Assembly (NCBI GenBank): GCA_014529385.2
Contig: CM043959.1
Coordinates: 56,898,753 to 56,962,752, forward strand
Direction: 5' to 3'
DNA: 64,000 nucleotides
Origin: Adiantum capillus-veneris
Lineage: Eukaryota > Streptophyta > Polypodiopsida > Polypodiales > Pteridaceae
The first letter of the stretch is position 1. Every line of letters starts with the position of its first letter. Position numbers and translations under genes: made by a program. The notes under the pieces were generated by a model. It was not told the DNA's origin and searched no databases. It saw nothing but the letters and a program-made list of their open reading frames with translations. Positions 55,559 through 64,000 of this stretch are shown here, one piece after another.

Positions 55559-56500
55559 TATTGTGCTTGCACACTCTCCATGGCCTGCATCTGGTACCAC
55601 CCACCTTAGCTGCACCCATCGTATGGTATCACAGCTCCCAGGAAAGTCCTAGGCGGGCTAGAAGACCTTGGCGCTATCAAGCACAGGCTTCGTTGAAGAC
55701 TTGTAGGCTGAGGAAGTAGGCATCTCTAAACGCTGTCTCAGTGCACATCTCAGGTGGCAAAGAGAAGGTGCATCAACACTCCTAGGTGTGGGCATACGGA
55801 GCCAAGGTGCAATCCTTGAGACAATATCTCAAGAAACTGTGAAACATGCAGTCTACCACTAACAAGAACATGCATGATCACTGCTCCCATTGTTGATCCG
55901 GTACCACCCACCTTAACTGCACCCATCAATTGGTGTGTAAGATTAGGAATTGGTGTGATAGTGGATATAGTTGCATCACAACTAAGTATATTATAATGGT
56001 AGGAAATCTGACTTCTGGCTTTCAGTAAAGCCATAAGGATATACTCCCTACTTGGTGTGCCAGGTTGAGGAAAAGAATGTTTTAAATATGACAAGCACTC
56101 AAGATAGAGATTCCTTTATCGAATTTAGGACCTACATATAGAAGATCACTAACTGTAAATGCTTTGGATCCAATTTTGAATTGTCAGTGGTTTATGTATA
56201 CAACAACAAATTGTGCATTGTCAGCTTTAATTAACAATTTGCTATATTTGTAAGATGAGTGCGATGTTGTCAATGTCGTGTTCCAATAACTGAAATTTAT
56301 ATAAAAAGTTTCTTTTCTCCTTGCCCTTAACTGGCGGTCTTGATTGCCAAGTGGAATGTTTAGAAAAATTGGGTTTTTTACAATTTTTACACAATTTTTC
56401 TTTGTTTTCGGGCGGCATTTCTCCTTTTCCCCTTGCCCTCAACCGACATTTTTGAAAATTGAAAATGGCACGATATTAAGATGAGACACATTTTTCCTAA
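55500..56500. other. No gene recognised
   Basis: It has a short (CT)n run near 55528-55558. GTACCACCCACCTTA(A/G)CTGCACCCATC occurs twice (about 55593 and 55902). No supported coding region. Confidence 0.4.
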
Positions 56501-56506
56501 ACACAT

Positions 56507-56640
<134 letters not shown>

Positions 56641-56779
56641 AGAGGCTTATTCCATATATTGATGATCGGCATTGACAAGGCCCAAAGCAAGAAGCCAAGT
56701 CCAAGGTTGAAGGCAAGCAAATCCAAGGCGGAGAGTGAGCAAATCCAAGGCAGCACGAGTGAATTCGAGGCAACAAAGG

Positions 56780-59050
56780 CGGAGGAAATCTTGATTTAAT
56801 TTGAAGTTTCTCTATAAATTGTGTGCCATTCTCACCTTTGAGTTGGGATTTCAAGGTCGAATTGAAAATTTAAAGATTACAGTTTTTAGGCGTAAATATT
56901 ACAATTTGTTAGGTGGGATTACACTAAACCGGTCTTCTTGACATTGCAGTTTTCTTTGCATTTCTTGTGTGCAATCACCTTGTGGTGTTCTCAAGGTCAA
57001 AATGAAAATCTCAAGGTAAATATTAAAATTTGTTAGGTGAGACTACACTGAGCTTATCTTTTAGAGCACTCTCATAGCCAAATGTTTTTTTTTGGAACAC
57101 GGATGACAAAAGGCATGACTTATTAGGGTAGCCCTCCACTATATTGGAGATTTTTAAATTAAATTCCTCCAAGTTTCATGCCTGCTATCACCTTGGCGTG
57201 AAATTTAGAGATAAATCTTGAAATTAGTAAGTGGGATTGCACTTAAGTTAGGATGCTTTTGTCCAAAACATTGGTGCTTTGTGTTTCATGGGTGCTATCA
57301 CCTTGACGTGAAAGTTTAGAGGTGGATCTCAAAATTCATACGTGGGATTGTAGTGAAATTGTTTTTTTCATGAATTTCAATGAGTGATGGTCTTTTGATA
57401 GGGTGTGTTTTCCCTTGGGTGATGGTTCAAATGGTCTCACCTACAGTCAATGTTGTGTGGTTGAGATTATTTGGCCCTATTTTTTAAAATGATATCCATG
57501 GAGGAAAGTAAACTCTCTATAAAGCTTTTTCTTTACACCATCAAGCTATGTCCATGGACCTTTTGACATCTTTTCCCCCTCGAGGCACATGTTAGGAATT
57601 GCTTCATCTTTGTAGGTGTGCACCTTCAAACTTAGAATTTCAAAAACTCTTCAAAATAAGACTTTTAAAGGTAAATCTAAAAATTTGTTAGGTGGGATTA
57701 CACTAAATTGGGTTTTTTCGAGTACTCTGATGCACAATGCTTTCTTCCAAAACATGGGCGGTAAAGTTGGATGGGAAAGGGAAACCCTTGCCTGCACTTG
57801 AAGGTTTTCCCATTAAAATTTCCTTTCAATTTTGTGTGTGCTATCACCTTTGAGGTGTCCTCACCTTCAAAATGATAATTTTGAAATTGGAATATCTTGA
57901 AAAATATACATCAAAGTTTGATAGGAAATTTGGCTATCACCTTGAGGCCTTCTCTCCTTTCTAAATGAGAATTTCAATATTGGATTACAAAAAAACAAAG
58001 TTTGCTAGGAAATTTGGCAATCACCTTCAAGGTGTTCTGACCTTCAAAATAAGAATTTGTCAATCACCTTCAAGGTGTTCTGACCTTCAAAATAAGAATT
58101 TCAAAATTTGATTTTTTAGAAAAACAAAAAGAAAATTTGTCCGGAACTTTTCTAGATGGGTTTGTAGTAAATTGTTTCTTAAGAGAGCTCTCATATACAA
58201 TGCTTTTCTCCCCAAAATGCAGGTGATGAAGGGCACGATGGAGGTCAACCCTCCTTGAAGAAACTTGCATTAAATCACTTTGAAATGAAACTTAGAGATA
58301 TAAAATTTAGAGGTATTTTTCCTTCGAAATGAGAATCACAAAATTAGAATTCCTAGAGAAAAATATCAAAATTTGTTAGGTGACACTTAACCGGTTTTCT
58401 TAGAGCTCTCTCATAGACAATGCTTTCCAAAACACGAATGTCAGAGGGCATGCCGAAGGTTATCCCTCTGCTATTTGAAGAATTTTGCATTCAATTCCTT
58501 TGAGTCTCCTGAGCGCTATCACTTTGAAGCTTAAATTTAGAGATAAATCTCAAATTTAGAGATAAATCTCAAATGTTCAAGGCACGCTAAACTTAGGATG
58601 CTTTTTCTCAAAACGTGAGCTCTTTGAGTTTTGTGGGTGGTGTCACCTTGGGGTGAAATATTAGAGGTAAATCTCAAAATTCATAAGTGGGATTGGAGTA
58701 AATTACTTAGGTTTCTTTCTTTTATTGTTTACAACATCAACCTATTGTCTATGAACCTTTTTGAATTCTTGCCCCCTTCCAGAAGGCAATGTAGCTTAGG
58801 AATTGCTTCATCTTTTTAGGTGTTCACCTTGAAAATTAGAATCTCAAAATTAAAATTTTGAGAGAAAAAGCTAAAAATTTGATATGTGGAATTACAATAA
58901 ACCAATCTTCAAGCACTCCAATACGCAATGATTTTTCCTAAAATGTGAGTGGTGAAGATGGGTGGTGGCAAAGGGAAACCCTTGCCTATATTTGAAGTTT
59001 TTCACACCTTAAATTCCTTTGAGATTTGGAGGTGTTCTTGATTCTGTGTC
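56780..59050. repeat. Long degenerate tandem array
   Basis: Variants of AAATTTGTTAGGTGGGATTA, CACTAAA(C/T)CGGT, TTTTC(T/C)(A/C)AAAC(A/G)(C/T)G and CTATCACCTTGAGGTGTTCT recur in the same order at irregular spacings of about 200-300 bases through the stretch (for example near 56900, 57020, 57210, 57330, 57680, 57840, 58020, 58370 and 58880). It is too diverged for a clear period. No reading frame is kept. Confidence 0.75.
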
Positions 59051-59334
59051 ATAAAAACTAATATCTAACCAACCCAAATGATTTTCTCATATTAAACTAA
59101 TCACTTAATGTGGGAGAATAAACGGGAACAAGGGTTAAGATATAGACATGTGCTTTTAGATCTATCTCAACACGGGGCCATTGGTAAAGGGGCCCAAATG
59201 AGAGATGGTCTATCAAAGAGAAAGGCTAACCAATGGAGCATAAGACCTTAGGGTTAGCTTCATTGAAGACCTCCAATAATATGTGTAAAAGTACTTTGAC
59301 CTTAGGTAAGCTAGGGCTGAGAGCATGAGGCGCG

Positions 59335-59480
59335 GGAACCCGACCCAGCTCGAGGTGCTTGTCCTGCTTGTCATGCTTGATGAATAAGGTGCTTGAGGTG
59401 CTTGATGATTGAGGTGCTTGAGATGCTTGAGGTGCTTAATGATTGAGATTCTTGAGGTGCTTGACATGCTTGAGATGTTA
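59335..59480. repeat. Minisatellite of GGTGCTTGA units
   Basis: Variants of TTGAGGTGCTTGA(T/G) repeat about ten times with ~9-24-base spacing. It lies in the presumed Gypsy LTR. Confidence 0.85.
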
Positions 59481-60741
59481 GGGTTGCACTTGAGGTGAGA
59501 ACCCAACCCAAGCTTAAAGTGCTTAAGGGCCAAGCTTGTGGTGGGAACTGGGCCTATGCATGAGGGGTTGAGGTGTCAAAAAGTCAAAGATTCAATCCCT
59601 ACAAGGAGGGGTCGAGCCCTACATGAGGGGGGATGAGAGAGAACACCCACACACTCACACAAGGCATGCATGGTACAAAGAAAGCAAAAGGGACACTTGT
59701 CAAGTTCCTCCTCATGTTGCCCTCATTGTGTGCCTGAAGCCTATTGGTTGGCCACCCAAGAGGTCCAATGATAATTTAGGGGATTTAATTAATTGATTTT
59801 GCATTTATCAAGTCCTCTCTCTCAAAGGGGAAAGGGGGACACTTGTCTCAAGGCTATCCTTGCTGCGTGTAATGCCTCCTGCTTATGATTGGCTAGGCCT
59901 TGAGGGGTCCAATGAGCTTCAAGCATGAGCTACAAGGGGGGGTTGACCCAAGAAAGCTAGGGGGTTGCTTAGGGGGTATACTCACCCACACACACTCACA
60001 AACACTCTCATTGTGTGCTAGGCAAGGTGCAAGAGCTCCATCTCCTTCTCCAAGCTCCTTGAGAAGTTGAGAACCCACACCAACACTCTTGGCTATGGAA
60101 TGCAAATCCAACCAAGAGCTATGCTTCAATGCTTAAGCTTTCCATCTTCTCCATCTTCATTACTATGCTATTATGTATGCTAATCAAGAAGAGTGATGAT
60201 AAGTGAGGAATTATTTCTTTCTCCTATGGAATACTTCTTCTTCCTCTTCCCTACCCTCATTCCCTGCTAGCTCTCTCCACCTTCGAAGGTGTTTGAGGTC
60301 TTGGGACTGAGTCTTGGGATAGTTAATGCTTTCTACAAAGTGCATGTTATGCTTATTGCAAGAAGGCTAATGGTTTATTGCAAGTAGATTTGTTACTTAA
60401 TGCAAGTAGATTAATTGTATTGCAAGGTAGATTAATTGCTGCTTTAGGCACAAGTTGATGCATAAAAGTATACATCTTCATGCACTCAAATGATTTAGGG
60501 AAAACAAAGACTAATGATGTTCACGAGTTCTTGACTGTTTTCAAGCTAAGATTGATTGTTGATATTATGCAAAAGCTTGGTGGATGAAGCTTCCATCTCC
60601 ATACTGCCAAAGTGGTTTTAAGGAACACAAAGATTGTATTGTACCAAGTCTCTCTTAATGAGAGAATCTATAATACAAATGCCTTTTGGAGGGGGGACCG
60701 GCTCCACATAAATCCGGTCCTCAACTGTTGTCATATTCTCT

Positions 60742-60784
<43 letters not shown>

Positions 60785-60930
60785 CAAAGGTATTGCTCAT
60801 GCCTAGTTATTTAAGTGTTGTGATTAATTTGCTACTACCAATTAAGTTCACCCTCTATGCTCTCAAAGTTGCTCACTCTAATTCTCTTAATTTCGCTATT
60901 CTCTAAATTCATAGGCCATTTCCATCACAT

Positions 60931-60942
60931 TGGTATCAGAGC
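60931..60942 (+). other. Primer-binding site of the Gypsy element
   Basis: TGGTATCAGAGC directly follows the CA end of the upstream LTR. Confidence 0.93.
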
Positions 60943-61343
60943 ATTTGGTTTCTCTTTTCTTGCTTAAGAAGAGAGGTCCTTAAGTGGCCTATAAATGGTT
61001 GATGTTGTTAATGATATTAGGGTAAGTGGAACTGGGATCTATTATTGGTTTTGTTGAGCCGACTATGTGGGATATGGTGCACACCTCGAGAGCTTTGGAC
61101 TTAATAATGGAGTCTTTTTAGACTTGCCTACGGCTTTACCATTATTGAGCCATAAGAAGTCCGAAAGGAGCTAGCCCTCAGCAACTCTGCTATGTTAGAC
61201 CTAGTCCTCTACTCTCTATAATTAACCACTTTGAGCTATGGGTGTAGATACTTAAGAGCCGATTTTCAAAGGCTAAGAGGAGTGGCAACTAAGGTTTGGA
61301 ATTGCCAAATCATACACTAAGCACATACATAAATTTTGTTAAC

Positions 61344-62785
61344 ATGGCTGACAATAATCAAGAGAGTAGAACGAGCATTGATAACTTTGATTTTGCACAT
61401 GAAGGTGCTAATGATGATGCTCCCATGTTTATCAAGTGTCTTGTTTCTAAGCTGCAACAAGGTATGCGAAACCCAGCCCTACAAGGTGAAGTTTTCCAAC
61501 AACTTCATAGTTATGGGATTCTCCAAACTCCCTTAAAAGAGAGAGCACCTGAGAAGTCTCTTCAAGAGATATCCAAGAGAGGGCTCTCTACGGTGAGAGA
61601 AGAGGAGAACCCATATGAAGCGCTTAAACAATTACTGGCGGGCTTACCTCCATTCAAGAAGAAAGGTGAAGTCTCTACTATAGAACCTTCCCCAAGAGAA
61701 GGAGAAAGAAGTGAGTCTCCCAATATTTTTGAAGATGTGGCTCCAAGAATTCGGCAGCCTCAACGATCTCCAACTCCCCCAAGAGAGAAACATTGCCGGA
61801 AAGTCCTCCTCCTTGTTATCACAAAAAGGAAGAGAGGTACCAAAAGAAGGAAAAGAAGAGAAAGAGGTCACCCTCTTCTCCATCTTCATCACCTTCCTCA
61901 TATTCCAATGAAGGTAGCGGCTCTTCTCTCAAAGAGTACAAAAGGAAAGGCCATCGCAAGTCCTATCCAGTATGGAGAAGGTCCAAGAAGCTGAAGAAGT
62001 TCAAGGAGGGAGGAAAGGACACCACTTTTCTTACCTATGATGGCACCTTTGGTGCTACGAACAAGATCTTGGCCTTCATCCAACAATTTGATGTGGCCTT
62101 TGGTGATGAGGACTTCATGGAGTCCTCTAAACTGCGTCAGGTATCTATGCATTTTCAGAGCTCCGCTCGTGAATGGTGGGCTAGCCTACGAGCCCAAAGG
62201 AAAGCTCCAAGGACATGGAAGGCTTTAAGAGCCTCCATCATGAAACAGTTTCTGGCAAGCAACACTAAAGACAATGTCCTTACAGAATGGCAAAGCTTGA
62301 AACTTTCTCCCTACGAGTCTATCCAAAAGTATGTAGATAAGTTTTGGGATTTACTTCTCAAAGACAGTGTCTACAAAAAGATAGGCTTTGAGGAGCAAAA
62401 GCAACAATTTTGTGCGGGAATTTTTGAAGAGATGGCCGAGTATATTAACTCACAAAGGCCTAATGCCATATCGGCAGTCATACACCATACTATGGTCGCA
62501 TCTCAAATCAATTTCCAACAAGGGGTTAAGAGAAACTCTAAGCCCATGGAAGTGAAGGATCAAAATGAGCCTAGAGGGAGGAATAATGCTCAAACTTCCT
62601 CCAAAGGCAACTCTAGCAACACTGATAACAAATCTAAGGAGAAAGGAGTCTAGAAAGGTAAGAATAGACTCTCTCCAACAGAGCTAGAGTGTTATCGTAA
62701 GGATAACAGATGCTACAAGTGTGGATAGCAAGGGCATGTCTATCGTGCTTGTCCCCAAAGAAATGCACGCAACAACCCGCCTTGA
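61344..62785 (+). pseudogene. Gypsy gag with zinc knuckle, broken
   Basis: ATG at 61344 gives MADNNQESRTSIDNFDF. A frameshift near 61790 moves to the frame carrying KKLKKFKEGGKDTTFLTYDG and the retrotransposon gag core (MHFQSSAREWWASLRAQ, WQSLKLSPYESIQKYVDKFW, EEMAEYINSQRP). A TAG at 62651-62653 and another inside the zinc knuckle (CYKCG, stop, QGHVYRAC, near 62720) end it. The core is that of a Ty3/Gypsy Gag. Both stops would block a Gag-Pol product. Confidence 0.9.
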
Positions 62786-63126
62786 GTTTCTATGTTGGAA
62801 ACTACAAAAGAGGATGCTCATAGCAAAAGGCTTTTGTTTTTCCTAAGCTAGGAGATATGTACATACATGTTTATGAGTTGGGTAGTATCCTATCCCTTGT
62901 AAATATGCATGCTTTTCACAAGTTAATGAAAATCTATATATTCATATACATGATTTTTGTTAGAAAGTCTGTAAATGAATTCAATGTTTCAACCAATAAA
63001 AATAAAAAAAAAGACGGGAATCAAGAGGAATTAGAATTGTCTACATTCCTAAATGGATTCCAAAATGTTTTTATTGATGATACCTCCGTGAGCTATCTCC
63101 ACAATGAGGGGACAATGACCATACAA

Positions 63127-63333
63127 TGGAGCTTTTACCACGAAGCTCACTGCCTAATAAGCCTCCTTATTGAGCTTTATAAGCTCCACAAGAGGAGTTC
63201 AAAAGACAATAGCATGAACTGGTAAGTTTTGAGAGAGGTTAGGCTTTCCTCTAACCAAAAGAAAAGTGGATTTTTAAAAAAGAGATTCAATAAAGAGGCT
63301 TATTAGGCAGTGAGCTTCGTGGTAAAAGCTCCA
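63127..63333. repeat. Foldback insertion, 207 bp, inside Gypsy pol
   Basis: The ends form an inverted repeat of about 46 bases with one mismatch: TGGAGCTTTTACCACGAAGC, then TCACTGCCTAATAAGCCTC, mirrored at 63288-63333. The spacer holds no gene. It separates gag/protease-side sequence from RT/RNase H, so it is probably a small non-autonomous DNA element. A target duplication is not obvious. Confidence 0.8.
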
Positions 63334-63339
63334 ATCATA

Positions 63340-64000
63340 ATTAGGTCACATTATCTCTAAAGGTGGTATTTGTGTGGATCCACAAAAGGTAGAGGTAATA
63401 AAAAGATGGCCTAATCCAAGGAGTCTACATGAGTTGCGAAACTCTAAAGGTATGAGTGCATACTAGAGATGCTTCATAGGAAAAATTCATGTTTATAGCA
63501 GGTCCAATAGATGACTTAACAAAAAAGAACGTTAAGTGTACATGGACTACAAAGAGAGAAAAATATTTTTGAAAAGTTCAAAGAGAAACTTATCTCTCAA
63601 CTTATGCTTACACTACGGGATCTCAAAGCTATTTGAGGTCCAATGTAATGCCTAGATGCATGCCTTCAAGAAAAAATTTGCTTTAAGAAGGGAATACCAT
63701 AGAATACAAGATTCAAAGACTCAAATCCAATGAGCAAATGTTGGACATATACAAAAGATTCAAAGACTCAAATCCAATGAGCAAATGTTGGACATATACA
63801 AAAGAAATTACGAGCTATTTTACATGCCATTGACACATGGAAGTACTTCTTGCGGACTCCATCCATGATACGAACCAAGCTCTTCGACAATCAAATGAGG
63901 TGGGAAAATTTCTTTTTGCAATTTAAATTTTACATTGCTCACATTGCTGGCAAGCACAACATGTAGCCGATGCACTTTCCCGATGGCCAAGGGTAGATAG
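63340..64000 (+). pseudogene. Gypsy RT/RNase H remnant (cut by the window edge)
   Basis: GGICVDPQKVEVIKRWPNPR with LHELR is the RT end of a Gypsy pol. LRAILHAIDTWKYFL and FKFYIAHIAGKHN, then ADALSRWP near 63960, are its RNase H. Stops and shifts occur throughout. The RT palm is missing. Confidence 0.85.
63710..63803. repeat. Tandem duplication, 47-bp unit
   Basis: GATTCAAAGACTCAAATCCA through GGACATATACAAAA occurs twice without visible change, so it is a recent slip within the Gypsy RNase H region. Confidence 0.95.

Larger units (their letters stand above)
59100..64000 (+). mobile_element. Ty3/Gypsy retrotransposon, decayed, continuing past the right edge
   Basis: The 5' LTR ends CATCACA at 60929 and is followed by a primer-binding site. 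Its start may be TGTGGGAGAATAAACG near 59109, which would give a ~1.8-kb LTR, but this cannot be checked without the 3' LTR. A (CT)n run lies at 60747-60783 inside it. Gag starts at 61344, and RT/RNase H fragments reach the window edge. Confidence 0.75.

Overview
The window is nuclear DNA from a plant, most likely a land plant with a large, repeat-filled genome. The signs are LTR retrotransposons with the plant initiator-Met-tRNA primer site (TGGTATCAGAGC) at two or three places, GT-AG introns of about 75-100 bases, long (GA)n/(AC)n/(AG)n microsatellites, and decayed Copia and Gypsy copies in both orientations. I cannot name the species. A seed-free vascular plant such as a fern would fit but is a guess. 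No rRNA, tRNA or CRISPR array was recognised.

Layout. 0.3-1.1 kb: 3' exons of a PARP16-like mono-ADP-ribosyltransferase gene. 1.2-3.3 kb: microsatellite, a small family of GGGAATGGTC hairpins, and an old reading frame. 3.35-8.5 kb: a complete but broken Copia element with two LTRs and 5-bp target duplications. 10.3-15.4 kb: two older Copia remnants, one per strand. 16.1-18.1 kb: the start of another LTR element with five ~171-bp tandem repeats, then a short-period minisatellite. 18.7-21.2 kb: dense foldback (palindromic) repeats. 21.4-26.2 kb: a decayed multi-exon gene ending in a methyltransferase-like glycine motif. 26.9-33.1 kb: microsatellites, Copia and Gypsy fragments on the minus strand. 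56.5-59 kb: microsatellite and a long degenerate tandem array. 59-64 kb: a decayed Gypsy element, carrying a small foldback insertion, that runs off the right edge.

The notable part is 35.4-55.5 kb. It is bounded by 30-bp terminal inverted repeats (TTAGGAGAAAG...TTTTGGGCC, one mismatch). A second element with related ends (TTAGGAGAAATATGAA) lies inside it at 39.64-49.2 kb. I read this as two nested members of one family of large DNA transposons. Each carries a decayed multi-exon DDE-type transposase reading inward from one end; the two transposases are homologous along their whole length and are on opposite strands. Each also carries a histone H3-like gene. In the outer element, splice sites join the H3-like fold in phase to an acidic linker and then to a Ulp1-type cysteine protease, giving a predicted histone-protease fusion. 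In the inner element the H3-like protein keeps the tail ARTKKTA but has a tail of about 160 residues and stops before the end of the fold. Other cargo genes (called X, Y, Z and a coiled-coil protein here) match nothing I know.

The outer element holds tandem arrays of hairpins built on one core, ACC(A/G)AGCGA(A/G)TA/TG. The same core recurs in the foldback cluster at 18.8-19.9 kb. The inner element has its own, different pair of ~200-bp palindromes. Most genes in the nest have scattered in-frame stops, many of them plausible C-to-T changes, so this copy looks inactive.
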